Source of the DNA: Sphaerisporangium melleum
Lineage (GTDB): Bacteria > Actinomycetota > Actinomycetes > Streptosporangiales > Streptosporangiaceae
DNA length: 64,000 nt
Direction: 5' to 3'
Assembly (NCBI RefSeq): GCF_014646695.1
Contig: NZ_BMNT01000022.1
Span: forward strand, 21,563 to 85,562
Notes under the pieces: model-generated
Told to the model about the DNA's origin: nothing
What the model saw: only the letters and a program-made list of their open reading frames with translations
Database searches by the model: none
Position numbers and translations under genes: made by a program
Shown: positions 34,190-43,487 of the stretch, piece after piece
Position numbering within the stretch: position 1 is the first letter of the stretch
Layout of the letters: each line of letters begins with the position of its first letter

Positions 34190-35802
34190 CCTGGATCCAC
34201 CCCATCCACGCCGGGCTCACCGAGCCCGCGAGCGTGCTCGGGAGCAAGGGGTACGGGCTCGTCGTCCTGCGCCGGCTCGGGCTGCCCGTGCCGCCGGGGT
34301 TCATCATCGGCACCGGGGCCTGCCGCGCCTTCCTGCGTGACGGCCGGCTCCCCGATGGTCTCGACGCCGAACTGGCCGCCGCCGTCTCCGGCCTGGAAAC
34401 GGCCACCGAACGGCGTCTCGGCGGGCCGGAGCGGCCGCTCGTGGTGTCGGTCCGTTCGGGCGGCGGCGTGTCGATGCCCGGCATGATGAGCACCGTCCTC
34501 AACGTCGGCCTCACCGCCGGGGCCACGGCGGCGCTGGCGGCCGAGACGGGCGACCGGCACTTCGCGCTGGACTCCCGCTTCCGGTTCCTGTCCGGGTTCG
34601 CCGCCGCGGTCCTCGGCGTGCCGCCGGACATCCTCGACGCCGCCCGCCAGGTGGCCGGGAGCGATGGCGAGAGCGGTCTCGCCGATGCCATCAGAGCCGT
34701 CGAGGAGCTCGTCCATCGCCGATCGGGCGCCCCGGTCCCCGACGACCCCGTGCGGCAGGTGGAACTGGCCGTCCGGGCCGTGTTCGCGTCATGGGACACA
34801 CCGCGCGCCACGACATACCGCACGTTGCACGACATTCCACACGACCTTGGTACGGCGGTCACCGTGCAGGCCATGGTCTTCGGCAACCGCGACGACCGTA
34901 GCGGAAGCGGTGTCGCGTTCAGCCGTGACCCCAACACCGGTGAGCGGGCGCCCTTCGGTGAGGTGCTGTTCGGCAGGCAAGGGGAGGACGTGGTCTCCGG
35001 GACGTCGCTGACCAGGCCGCTGCCCGAGCTGGCCGGACGGGAGCCGCAGGTATGGGCCGGCCTGCCGGCGGCACTGGACCGCCTCGAACGGCACTATCGC
35101 GACGCGTGCCACGTGGAGTTCACCTTCGAGGCGGGGGAGCTGTGGCTCCTGCAGGTGCGTCCCGGCGGCCTCGCCGGCCGTGCCGCCGTCCGCGTCGCGG
35201 TGGACCTCGCGGACGAGGGGCTCATCAGCCGCCGCGAGGCGCTGCTCCGGGTCACCCCGCCGCAGCTCCGGCACGTCCGCACGCCCCGGATGGGTACGGC
35301 CGAGCCGGGCGACGTGCTCACCCGGGGGCTCGGCGCCTGCCCGGGGGTCGCCACCGGCAGGGTCGCGACCACCGCCGACCGGGCGGTCCGCATGGCCGCC
35401 GGCGGCCCGGTCATCCTGGTGCGCCCGCACACCTCTCCGCTCGACATGCACGGTCTCGCCGCCGCGGCCGGCGTGGTCACCGCCCGGGGCGGGCCGGTCA
35501 GTCACGCCGCTGTGGTCGCGCGGGCGATGGGCAAACCCGCCGTCGTGGGCGCGGCGGACCTCACGGTCGACGTCGCCGCCGCCCGTGTCAGCGCGGGCGG
35601 GCGGACCATCGCGGAGGGCACGCTCATCACCATCGACGGAACGGGCGGTCAGGTCGTCCTCGGCGACCATCCCGCCGTCCCGGCCGCACCCGACCGTCAC
35701 CTGCACCGCCTGCTCGACTGGGCCGACGAGGTCTCGGGCGGCGGCTCACACCGCGACCAGGAGGAACGTCTCGCCGCGGCGCACGCCGCCCTGGCGGGAT
35801 AA
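34186..35802 (+). CDS. PPDK-like protein: ATP-grasp and phosphohistidine domains, no PEP-binding barrel
   Basis: 538 aa, ATG 34186, coupled to the regulator upstream. Residues 1-330 match the N-terminal ATP-binding domain of pyruvate phosphate dikinase (LGLPVPPGFIIGT, SVRSGGGVSMPGMMSTVLNVG). Residues of about 390-480 are the swivelling phosphohistidine domain with GGPVSHAAVVARAMGKPAVVG; His440 would be phosphorylated. Full-length PPDK is about 870-900 aa, and the whole C-terminal PEP/pyruvate TIM barrel is missing. The protein could accept a phosphate from ATP but needs another acceptor. Its domain order resembles rifampicin phosphotransferase without the drug-binding insert. Confidence 0.85.
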   Translation: MTWIHPIHAGLTEPASVLGSKGYGLVVLRRLGLPVPPGFIIGTGACRAFLRDGRLPDGLDAELAAAVSGLETATERRLGGPERPLVVSVRSGGGVSMPGMMSTVLNVGLTAGATAALAAETGDRHFALDSRFRFLSGFAAAVLGVPPDILDAARQVAGSDGESGLADAIRAVEELVHRRSGAPVPDDPVRQVELAVRAVFASWDTPRATTYRTLHDIPHDLGTAVTVQAMVFGNRDDRSGSGVAFSRDPNTGERAPFGEVLFGRQGEDVVSGTSLTRPLPELAGREPQVWAGLPAALDRLERHYRDACHVEFTFEAGELWLLQVRPGGLAGRAAVRVAVDLADEGLISRREALLRVTPPQLRHVRTPRMGTAEPGDVLTRGLGACPGVATGRVATTADRAVRMAAGGPVILVRPHTSPLDMHGLAAAAGVVTARGGPVSHAAVVARAMGKPAVVGAADLTVDVAAARVSAGGRTIAEGTLITIDGTGGQVVLGDHPAVPAAPDRHLHRLLDWADEVSGGGSHRDQEERLAAAHAALAG

Positions 35803-35812
35803 GGTCGATCGC

Positions 35813-37132
35813 ATGGTCCCTGGCGGGGGTACATCGCGGACGCCGCCGCGCGATGCGGATGACATCTCGCGGCGCTCATCGGGTCTGTGGGCGGTGCTGG
35901 CCGGTCATGCCGACTTCCGCCGGCTGTTCGCCGGCAACTCCGTCTCGCTGTTCGGGTCCAGCGTCACCACGGTGGCCCTCCCGCTGACCGCCGTGACCCA
36001 CCTGGGTGCATCGCCCGCCGAGATGGGGGTGCTGGGCGCCCTCGCGTGGCTGCCGCACCTGGTGCTGGGCCTGCCCGCCGGTGTGTGGGTCGATCGCCTG
36101 CCGTACCGCCGCGTCCTCATCGTGACCGACGCGGCGCAGCTGCTCCTGGTCGGATCGATCCCCGCGCTGGCCGTGTTCCGCGCGCTCTCGATATGGCACC
36201 TGTACGTGGTGGCGGTGCTCGCCGGCGTCGCCGGCCTCTTCGCGTCGGTGGCCGCGCAGTCGTTCACCCCGCGACTGGTGCCGCGTGACCGGCTCCTCGC
36301 CGCGAACAGCGCGTTGATGCTCAGCAACGCCACGGTCGGCACCACCGGTTCCGGGATCGGCGGAGTGCTGGTGGCAGCCCTCGGGGCGCCGATGGCCATC
36401 GTCGTGGACGCGGCGTCGTTCCTGGTCTCCGCCCTGTGCAAGACGCGCATCCGCACCCCGGGCCGGGTGAGCGCGGCGGGCGAACCGCGGCCGCCGATGC
36501 GCCTGCGATCGAGCATCGCCGAGGGCTGGCGGGCGGTCTTCGCCCATCCCGTCCTGCGCGCGGTCGTCGTGGCCGCCACGGTCGGCGCGTTCGCCGGCCA
36601 GGTGCAGGCCGTGGTCCTGGTGCTGTACCTCGTGCGCGACATGAGCCTGTCGTCAGGTCAGATCGGTGCGCTCATCGCGGCCGGTGGCCTGGCGAGCGTC
36701 GCCGGCGCGCTGATGGCGTCGCGGGTCACCCATCGCCTCGGGCCCGGCCCCACCTTCATCCTCGGGATGTTCCTGGCCTCGGTCGCGGGCCTGGTGCTCG
36801 CCGCCGCGGTGGGCCCGTTCCTCGTGGCGTTCGCCGTCCTGGTCTTCGCCCAGTGCCTGCGCGGCCTCGGGCCCTCGCTGTACGGCGTCAACCAGCAGAC
36901 GCTCCGCCAGGTCCTGGTCCCGGCGGAACTGCTCGCCCGGGTCAACGCCACCTGGCGGTTCCTCGCCTTCGGCGGCCAGTCGCTCGGCGCGCTGGCCGGC
37001 GGGGTGGCGGGCACCGCGTTCGGTCTCCGGGCCACCCTGGTCGCCGGTTCCTGCCTGATGCTCACCGGCGTCGCCGCGGGCCTGCTGTCACCCGTGCGCG
37101 CTCTTCGCCGCCTGCCGAGTGCCCAGCCCTGA
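35813..37132 (+). CDS. MFS transporter
   Basis: 439 aa with about twelve hydrophobic segments. Family features include FRRLFAGNSVSLFGSSVTTV, the loop motif GVWVDRLPYRRVLI between helices 2 and 3, and PRDRLLAANSALMLSNATVG, typical of the MFS_3 (enterobactin-exporter-like) group common in actinomycetes. It starts 10 bp after the PPDK-like gene (AAGG ahead of ATG 35813) and is probably in that operon. It is likely a drug or metabolite exporter, which would fit a resistance role for the whole cluster (inference). Confidence 0.88.
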   Translation: MVPGGGTSRTPPRDADDISRRSSGLWAVLAGHADFRRLFAGNSVSLFGSSVTTVALPLTAVTHLGASPAEMGVLGALAWLPHLVLGLPAGVWVDRLPYRRVLIVTDAAQLLLVGSIPALAVFRALSIWHLYVVAVLAGVAGLFASVAAQSFTPRLVPRDRLLAANSALMLSNATVGTTGSGIGGVLVAALGAPMAIVVDAASFLVSALCKTRIRTPGRVSAAGEPRPPMRLRSSIAEGWRAVFAHPVLRAVVVAATVGAFAGQVQAVVLVLYLVRDMSLSSGQIGALIAAGGLASVAGALMASRVTHRLGPGPTFILGMFLASVAGLVLAAAVGPFLVAFAVLVFAQCLRGLGPSLYGVNQQTLRQVLVPAELLARVNATWRFLAFGGQSLGALAGGVAGTAFGLRATLVAGSCLMLTGVAAGLLSPVRALRRLPSAQP

Positions 37133-37176
37133 GAGGGCCGCCGGGCCGTACCGGCGAACGTGCCCGCCGACGGCGA

Positions 37177-37225
37177 GGACCGCCGGCCCGGGGGAGAAGG
37201 CCTCTCCCACCAGGACCGGCGGTCC
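37177..37225. terminator. Nested hairpin terminator
   Basis: A perfect 10-bp outer stem (GGACCGCCGG at 37177-37186 and its complement at 37216-37225) encloses a second 6-bp stem (GGGAGA/TCTCCC). It lies between the convergent MFS and protease genes. Confidence 0.7.
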
Positions 37226-37249
37226 CCGCACCGACCGGGCGCCGACCTC

Positions 37250-37270
37250 AGGACGTCCTCAGGACGTCCT
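37250..37270. repeat. Two tandem AGGACGTCCT palindromes
   Basis: The perfect 10-bp palindrome AGGACGTCCT occurs at 37250-37259 and again at 37261-37270, with an 11-bp period (about one helical turn). It sits in the 165-bp convergent gap, 28 bp beyond the protease stop. Confidence 0.75.
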
Positions 37271-37297
37271 CGCCGGCGCGGTGATCGGACGCGTCCT

Positions 37298-40200
37298 TCA
37301 CTTGATCTCGTAGGCCCTGATGATCGTTTCGGTGAAGGCGTTGTCGCCGGTGTCGGCCGCCTTGACCCGCAGGGAGGCGAACTTCCCACGCGCGTTCCGC
37401 GGGTGCGAGGTCTCGGCGGCCCAGGTGCCGTCGCCCGTGCGGTGCACCAGCGCCGGCAGCCAGGTGCGGCCGTCGTCGTAGGAGATATCCAGGGTGAGGG
37501 CGTTCACCTTCAGGGCGGGGGAGCCCTTCTGCCGCTGGATCTGCAGCGGGATGCGCATGTGCCCCACGTCGGCGCGGTTGCGGTCGTCCAGCTCCGGCGC
37601 GATCTTGACGGCCATCAGCGGCAGCACCGGCCGCTTCCCCTGCTCCGGTGTCGTGGAGCCGAACCGCCACTCGGCGCTGACCCTGGTGGAGAGCTTGGAC
37701 CTCAGGGGCTCACGGTCGGCGCTCACGGCGAGGCGGTACTTGCCCGCCTTGGCGTCGGCGGGCACCTCGATGTAGCCGGGCAGGTACTCGGCGGCCCAGA
37801 CCTCCTTGCCGTCCCGGTAGAGCGTGGCCTTGGGGTTGACGTAGGAGTCGTAGGAGAAGTGCTCGGGCACGCCGTCCTTGAACAGCCCGATGGAGAACTG
37901 CAGCGCGTTCCCCTCGCGCCAGGAGTAGTCCCCGCCGGGGTCGAGCGCCGCCCCGAAGACGCCGCCGTTCCAGCGGTCGGAGATCTTCTCGCCGGCCCGG
38001 TAGGACCTGATCTTGTCGTAGAAGAACTGGTCGAGGTTGTCGAAGCCGTCCGGCGGCACCCTGTACTGCACGAAGGTCGAGTACCAGCCGGTGTCGGCCG
38101 GCGTGTAGTACTCGGTGCGGTGGAACGGCAGCGGGAACCGGGAGACCTCGCCGTACGGCATCCACGCCAGCTCGGTTCCGTACAGCACCGGCAGGGCGAA
38201 GCGCTCGCCCTGCTTGCCGTCCGCCTGCGCGGCGTAGGTGGCGTCGACCTGGGCGAGGTCGCGGCGGCGCGGCCGGTAGCCGGGGTCGGCGGGGATGCGC
38301 GGCTCGGCCTTCATCAGGTGGTAGAAGTACGGGCTGTCGTCGAAGCCGCCGCCGCTCTTCGGCTTGGCCCACTGCGTCCACCGGTAGTAGGCGAACTTCT
38401 CGCTCGCCGTGCGGGCCGTGGGAATCGCCTTGATGCCATCGACGCGGTCGGCCCCGGCGGGCAGGTCCACGTCCACGCCGAGCGGCTGCACGCCGTCGAC
38501 GACCTGCAGCATGCCGAGCATGCCGAACGCCAGCCGTGCCGACGGCTCCTCGGTGCGCACGTCCACCGGCCGGGACTTGCGCGCGTCGGAGGTGAAGGCG
38601 CGGTCGGCGTCGAGAGTGAACTCCGGATCGGCGCCCATCACCACGGCGCCGTCCTGGTCGAGCAGCAGGGTGACGACGGTGTACCGGTGGCCCTTGTCCA
38701 GCTTGAGCTCCAGCGTGCCGGTGGCGACGTCGTAGTTGCTCTGCTCCTTGGTGTCGAGGTCGATCACCCCGGCGAGGGCGGCCTGCGCGGGCCGGCCGTC
38801 CGAGCCGGTGAACGTCAGCTTGACCTTGCGCTTCTCCGGCACCACCTCCATGCCGATGGCGGTGCGTACGGAGACCGAGCCGCCGGTGGCGATGACCGTG
38901 CCGCTGTACAGGCCGGTCGGCTGCGCCGCGGTGGACACCTCGACCTGCGCGGTGCCGTGGGCGGGCACCTCGACCGAGGAGGCGCTGAGCGTGAACGGCG
39001 TCACCGTCTGGCCCCGGCCGTCCTTGGCCACGATGCTCAGGTCCAGCCGGACGGCGGCGTCGCCGTCGTTGCGGTAGGTGAGGGTGCGCTTGCCGGGGGC
39101 GGCCGGAAGCTGGACGTCGCCGAGGCTGAGAGGAGCCGGCTCGGCGGTGACCTGCTGGGTGACGGCGCGGGCCACGTCCACCCGGCCGGAGCCCTGGACG
39201 TACGCGCCCAGCTCCGCGCCGGGGGCGGTGGAGGCCATCAGGGCCGCCTTGATCTGGTCGGCCTTCCAGTCGGGGTGCCGCCCGGCGACGATCGCCGCGG
39301 CACCCGTGACGTGCGGGGTGGCCATGGACGTGCCGCTCATCTCGGTGTACGACTCGTCGTCCGCCGGGAAGCCGGTGCCCTCGGCCCTGGCCGCGACGAT
39401 GCCCACGCCCGGCGCGATCAGGTCGGGCTTGACCGCCGCGTCGCCGGGGCGCGGGCCGGTGCTGCTGAACGCGACGACCGAGTCGTTGTCGCGGAAGGAG
39501 GCGCCGACCGACAGTGCGCGGTCGGCGCTGCTCGGCGAGCCGAGCGTCCGGGGGCCGTCGTTGCCCGAGGCGATGACGAACAGCGTGCCGTACTTCTCCG
39601 ACAGCGTGTCGACGGCCTGCTCCAGCGGGTCGAGGCCGGGAGCGTCGGGGTTGCCGAGGCTGAGGTTGGCGACGCGCGCGCCGTTCTCCGCCGCCCAGGT
39701 CATGCCCTCGATGATGCCCGAGTCCGGGCAGTAGCCGCCCTGCTCGCAGACCTTGCCGATGAGCAGCTTCGCGCCGGGGGCGACGCCCTTGTACCTGCCG
39801 CCGGAGGCGGCGCCGGACCCGGCGATGGTGCTCGCGACGTGGGTGCCGTGCCCGTTGAGGTCGCGTACGTCGGGTTCGGCGGTGAAGTTGGCCGTCTTGA
39901 CGACCAGGCCCTGCAGGTCGGGGTGGCCGGGGTCGTAGCCGGTGTCGAGCACCGCGACGGGGACGTCCTTGCCGTCGTACCCGGCCTGCCACGCCTGCGG
40001 CGCGCCGATGTGCGGAACGCTGACGTCGAGGGACAGCTTGGCCTTGCCGTCCAGCCAGATCTTCTCCGGGGTGGCCGCCGACGTCCTGGCCTGCGCGGTC
40101 AGGGACTTCCAGAGCGTGCCCGCGGCGTCGTGCCGCTCGCTCTGCGCGATCGCGTTGATCGCGGGCAGCGGGTGCCCGCCCGCGACGCGCAGCGTGGCGA

Positions 40201-40618
40201 CGTCCGCGGGGTAGGTCACGATCAGCGGGAGCGCCGGGCTCGCGGCGTCGTCGTAGCCGAACGCCGCGAGCCGGGTGACGTTGAACAGCCGGGAGTCCAG
40301 CCGGCCGGCGGCCAGGAGCGGCATCGCGTCGGCCGGGACGATGCTGAGCCCGTCCTGGCCGCGGCGGTGGATGAAGGCGATGTTCTCCCGGCCGGCGCCG
40401 GGGGTGACGCTGAGCTGGGTCTGCTCGCCGGGAAGCGGGCGAAGGGTGACCTTGTCACCGGTGATCAGAGTGATCGTTTTGGGCGGGCCGGCCTTCGCGG
40501 CGCTCTGCGCCGTTCCGGCAGACGCCGTGGGGGAGGGCGTGGGGGTCGCCTGGGCGGGGGTTGCGGCGGCTGTCAGGGCCGCTACCACAACTCCAACAAG
40601 GGCGGTTCTTTGTAGCAC
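37298..40618 (-). CDS. Secreted subtilisin-like (S8) serine protease
   Basis: 1106 aa. A signal peptide (ALVGVVVAALTAAATPAQA) is followed by a prodomain of about 170 aa and an S8 catalytic domain with Asp225 (VAVLDTGYDPGHPDL), His257 (LNGHGTHVAST), oxyanion Asn353 (ASGNDGP) and Ser431 (MSGTSMATPHVTGAAA). The C-terminal 600 residues are beta-rich, probably several Ig-like or P-like domains for substrate or wall binding. The length is normal for actinomycete exported S8 proteases. It is divergent from a TrmB-LuxR-like regulator only about 90 bp away. Confidence 0.95.
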   Translation of the reverse strand: MLQRTALVGVVVAALTAAATPAQATPTPSPTASAGTAQSAAKAGPPKTITLITGDKVTLRPLPGEQTQLSVTPGAGRENIAFIHRRGQDGLSIVPADAMPLLAAGRLDSRLFNVTRLAAFGYDDAASPALPLIVTYPADVATLRVAGGHPLPAINAIAQSERHDAAGTLWKSLTAQARTSAATPEKIWLDGKAKLSLDVSVPHIGAPQAWQAGYDGKDVPVAVLDTGYDPGHPDLQGLVVKTANFTAEPDVRDLNGHGTHVASTIAGSGAASGGRYKGVAPGAKLLIGKVCEQGGYCPDSGIIEGMTWAAENGARVANLSLGNPDAPGLDPLEQAVDTLSEKYGTLFVIASGNDGPRTLGSPSSADRALSVGASFRDNDSVVAFSSTGPRPGDAAVKPDLIAPGVGIVAARAEGTGFPADDESYTEMSGTSMATPHVTGAAAIVAGRHPDWKADQIKAALMASTAPGAELGAYVQGSGRVDVARAVTQQVTAEPAPLSLGDVQLPAAPGKRTLTYRNDGDAAVRLDLSIVAKDGRGQTVTPFTLSASSVEVPAHGTAQVEVSTAAQPTGLYSGTVIATGGSVSVRTAIGMEVVPEKRKVKLTFTGSDGRPAQAALAGVIDLDTKEQSNYDVATGTLELKLDKGHRYTVVTLLLDQDGAVVMGADPEFTLDADRAFTSDARKSRPVDVRTEEPSARLAFGMLGMLQVVDGVQPLGVDVDLPAGADRVDGIKAIPTARTASEKFAYYRWTQWAKPKSGGGFDDSPYFYHLMKAEPRIPADPGYRPRRRDLAQVDATYAAQADGKQGERFALPVLYGTELAWMPYGEVSRFPLPFHRTEYYTPADTGWYSTFVQYRVPPDGFDNLDQFFYDKIRSYRAGEKISDRWNGGVFGAALDPGGDYSWREGNALQFSIGLFKDGVPEHFSYDSYVNPKATLYRDGKEVWAAEYLPGYIEVPADAKAGKYRLAVSADREPLRSKLSTRVSAEWRFGSTTPEQGKRPVLPLMAVKIAPELDDRNRADVGHMRIPLQIQRQKGSPALKVNALTLDISYDDGRTWLPALVHRTGDGTWAAETSHPRNARGKFASLRVKAADTGDNAFTETIIRAYEIK

Positions 40619-40708
40619 GACCCGATTTCTAACTGTTTGCGAATTTTGCTGACAAGGTGATCGTCTGGCCTATTGCGGCAGTTGCCGGAACTGGCCAGCA
40701 TCGTGGGC

Positions 40709-41743
40709 ATGCTCGATGAAGGTCCGACGCTGGAAGTGGTGGGCATCAGCGCGTTCGACGAACGCGTGTACCGCGCGGTGCTGGCCTCCCCCGGCATCAC
40801 CGTGCAGGAGCTCGTCATGCGGAGCGGCGAGAGTCCCCGTCGCATCCAGTCCTCGCTGAGCAGGCTCCGTGTCAAGGGCATGGTCAGCCGCCCGTGGGGG
40901 CAGGCACCCCGCTGGACCGCGACCAACCCCGGGACCGCGATCCGTTCGCTCGTACGCGGCCTGCAGGGCGAGCTGGAGCGGCTCACCGACACCGCCGACA
41001 CGCTGGAGGCGGCGTTCCGCAGCGTCGGCCAGGACCCGGAGGAGGCCGGCCAGTTCGAGGTGCTGGCCGGGGCCGAGGAACTCTCCCGGTGGTTCGTCCG
41101 GCTGCAGCAGGAGGCCAGGGACGAGGTGCTGACCTTCGACCGGCCGCCGTACGTGGTGGACCACCGCAACCCGCTGGAGCGCGAACGCCTGCGCGACGGC
41201 GTCCGCTACCGCACCATCTACGCACCGGAGGCCTTCCAGCAGCTGGGGGCGCTCGACGTGCTGGACGACGCGCTGGCGGCGGGCGAGGAGGCGAAGGTCC
41301 TGCCCGGCCTGCCGTTCAAGATGATGCTCGTCGACCGGCGGATGGCGCTCATGCCGCTGCACCTGGACCCGCCGATCTCCCGCACCGTGGTGATCAGAGG
41401 GTCCACCATGGTGGTGGCCCTGGTCGAGCTGTTCGAGCGCCTGTGGCAGGAGGCCGTCCCGATGTACCCGCGGCCCGCCGACCACGACGGCGCGTCCTCG
41501 CCCGGTGAGGCGCCCGGTGAGGCGCCCGGCGAGCGCGAGGACTCAGAATGGACGGACCTCTGCCTGGAGGACCGCCGCATCCTCGCGCTGCTCTCGGCCG
41601 GGCTCAAGGACGACGCCATCGCCCGCCAGCTCGGCACCAGCCCGCGCAGCCTCCGTCGCCGCCTCCGCCACCTGTTCGACGAGCTGAACGCCGAGACCCG
41701 CTTCCAGGCCGGCGCCCAGGCCACCCGCCGCGGCCTCGTCTGA
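40709..41743 (+). CDS. TrmB/LuxR-type transcriptional regulator
   Basis: About 344 aa from ATG 40709; an in-frame TTG at 40673 would add 12 residues. The N-terminal winged helix (VYRAVLASPGITVQELVMRS ... SSLSRLRVKGMVSR) is TrmB-like. The middle resembles a ligand or phospholipase-D-like sensor domain (DEVLTFDRPPYV). A LuxR-type helix-turn-helix closes the protein (LEDRRILALLSAGLKDDAIA, then TSPRSLRRRLRHLFDEL). A short GEAPGEAPGE linker precedes it. Two DNA-binding modules in one chain are typical of this actinomycete group. The divergent S8 protease is its likeliest target (inference). Confidence 0.85.
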   Translation: MLDEGPTLEVVGISAFDERVYRAVLASPGITVQELVMRSGESPRRIQSSLSRLRVKGMVSRPWGQAPRWTATNPGTAIRSLVRGLQGELERLTDTADTLEAAFRSVGQDPEEAGQFEVLAGAEELSRWFVRLQQEARDEVLTFDRPPYVVDHRNPLERERLRDGVRYRTIYAPEAFQQLGALDVLDDALAAGEEAKVLPGLPFKMMLVDRRMALMPLHLDPPISRTVVIRGSTMVVALVELFERLWQEAVPMYPRPADHDGASSPGEAPGEAPGEREDSEWTDLCLEDRRILALLSAGLKDDAIARQLGTSPRSLRRRLRHLFDELNAETRFQAGAQATRRGLV

Positions 41744-41933
41744 CCCCGCTCGTCCCGAACCTGCTCGACCTGCAGTCCTGACTGAATGAGCAAACGCATG
41801 CTTGACGATCAGGGCGATTCGCGATCTCTTAGGGGGAGCGGCCGCGCATGTGGAGATCTTGACGCCATCGAGGTGGCGTGTTGTGATCCGCATAACCAAT
41901 ATTTCATGCTTATTTAGCAGGGAATGAGGAGTT

Positions 41934-43187
41934 GTGAGGGTACTCCGGCATGCTGCCGCGGTGGCCGCGATCCTGTTGGGCGCGGCCGGCATCCAGGTCG
42001 TCCAGGGCGGAGCGGCGCAGGCGGCCCTGCCCACCGCCGCCGTCGCGCTCGGCGACAGCTTCATCAGTGGGGAGGGCGCGGGCGACTACCAGCCCGTCGT
42101 CGACGCGTCCGGGACGGCGCAGGGCTTCCCCGGCTGGTCGGCGGCCAACGGCAACGCCTACTTCTGCCACCGGTCGGCCAACGCCTCGTTGTACAAGGCG
42201 ACACTCCCCGGCATCCAGGACCGCTTCAACCTCGCCTGCTCCGGTGGCCGGCCCGCCGACATCGCCAACCCCGGAAGCGCCCGCGCCAAGGGCCGCTCGG
42301 TCGCCTCGCAGCTCGACCAGTTGCGCGCCGTCGCCCAGACCCACGACATCGACGTCGTCCTCATCGGCCTCGGCTCCAACAACAGTCAGTTCACCTTCGG
42401 CGACGTGGCCGAGCTGTGCGCCAACCGCTTCATCGCCGACGCCTGGACGGGCTGGTGGGAGTTCTGGGCGTACCTGAACGGCGACGTGCCGCAGGAGCCC
42501 TGCACCGTCTCCGACCTGGCCACGGACGCCGAGATCAGCGCCGCCACCACCGAGACCACCGCCGCCCTGCGCCAGGTCCTGGACACGCTCGACCAGATCG
42601 ACGCCGACGGCGTCCACCGGGTGGTGCTGCAGACCTACACCAACCCGCTGCCGCCCGACCTCGCCTCGCCGTACTGGGAGGAGGACGACCGCAGCGACAC
42701 CCGCGACAAGTTCCGCGCCCTCGGCGCCGAGCGGTACGCCGCCGGCTGTCCGATCCACCGCGCGAGCCTCGCCCCCGGGCAGCTGTTCTCCCAGAACCTC
42801 GGCTCCCTGGTGAAGAACGCCTACAGCACGCTGGCGGCCGAGCGTCCGGCGGCCGACCTGCGGGTGCTGGACGTCCAGCGGGCGTTCGACGGCGCCCGGC
42901 TGTGCGAGAACTCCGGCAGCCCGACGGGCGCGCTCGCCACGCCGCTGCGGGTGCAGGACGGACCGTCCGGCACGTTCGTCACCAGTCTGTCCGGCTGGGA
43001 CAAGATCGGCATCCAGCGGCTGGCGAACACCTGCGTCACCTACTTCCAGACCTGCCAGGAGTCGTGGCACCCCAACGCCGCGGGCCACGCCGTCCTCGGC
43101 CAGTGCCTGAGCGGCGCCCTCACCGCCGCACCCCGCACGATCGTCACCTGCGCCCGCAACGCGGGCGGCACGCTCACCATCTCCTGA
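41934..43187 (+). CDS. Secreted SGNH/GDSL hydrolase
   Basis: 417 aa from GTG 41934 with GAGGAG upstream. A signal peptide (AAAVAAILLGAAGIQVVQGG) is followed by block I VALGDSFISGEG with Ser42, the Asn-bearing block IIGLGSNN-like segment (VVLIGLGSNNSQF), and SWHPNAAGH with the catalytic Asp/His equivalent. Several cysteines suggest disulfides, as in actinomycete lipases and esterases of this family. The product would be a secreted esterase or lipase. A strong terminator follows. The 190 bp upstream contains no other gene. Confidence 0.92.
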   Translation: MRVLRHAAAVAAILLGAAGIQVVQGGAAQAALPTAAVALGDSFISGEGAGDYQPVVDASGTAQGFPGWSAANGNAYFCHRSANASLYKATLPGIQDRFNLACSGGRPADIANPGSARAKGRSVASQLDQLRAVAQTHDIDVVLIGLGSNNSQFTFGDVAELCANRFIADAWTGWWEFWAYLNGDVPQEPCTVSDLATDAEISAATTETTAALRQVLDTLDQIDADGVHRVVLQTYTNPLPPDLASPYWEEDDRSDTRDKFRALGAERYAAGCPIHRASLAPGQLFSQNLGSLVKNAYSTLAAERPAADLRVLDVQRAFDGARLCENSGSPTGALATPLRVQDGPSGTFVTSLSGWDKIGIQRLANTCVTYFQTCQESWHPNAAGHAVLGQCLSGALTAAPRTIVTCARNAGGTLTIS

Positions 43188-43197
43188 CGTCCACCTC

Positions 43198-43252
43198 CCG
43201 CCGTCCGGCGGCGCGCGCCCTGCTCGCCGGGGTGCGCGCCGCCGGACGGCGG
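43198..43252. terminator. Strong hairpin terminator
   Basis: Perfect 19-bp inverted repeat (43198-43216 and 43234-43252) with a 17-nt loop, 11 bp after the SGNH hydrolase stop; one of the longest uninterrupted stems in the window. Confidence 0.88.
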
Positions 43253-43291
43253 TCGCATCCGGCGGCGCGTGAGTCGGACTGCTGCTCGTTC

Positions 43292-43345
43292 TTCGCCTTC
43301 ACCTTCACCTTCACCTTCGCCGAGGACGAGGACGAGGACGAGGAG
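43292..43345. repeat. Adjacent hexanucleotide repeat tracts
   Basis: Five copies of TTC[G/A]CC (43292-43321) run directly into four copies of GAGGA[C/G] (43322-43345). The period matches two codons: one plus-strand frame would read [18 protein letters not shown]. That frame (GTG 43232 to stop 43444) is the only open one that looks protein-like, but it has no ribosome-binding site and no known relative, so I do not call a gene. Confidence 0.8.
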
Positions 43346-43487
43346 GGCCTGGTCCTGGACGTGCGCGTTCCGGCGGCTCACTCCAGCGTCCTCGACGGGC
43401 TGGCCGCCAGGGCGATCGAGTCGTCTCCCCGGGCGGCGTCGTGAGCGCGGAAGACCGGCCCAGGCCCACTCGGCTACAGTCGCGGGC

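Noticed and set aside
37160-40615. 1151-codon open frame on the plus strand
   Set aside because: Antisense to the S8 protease; composition artefact.
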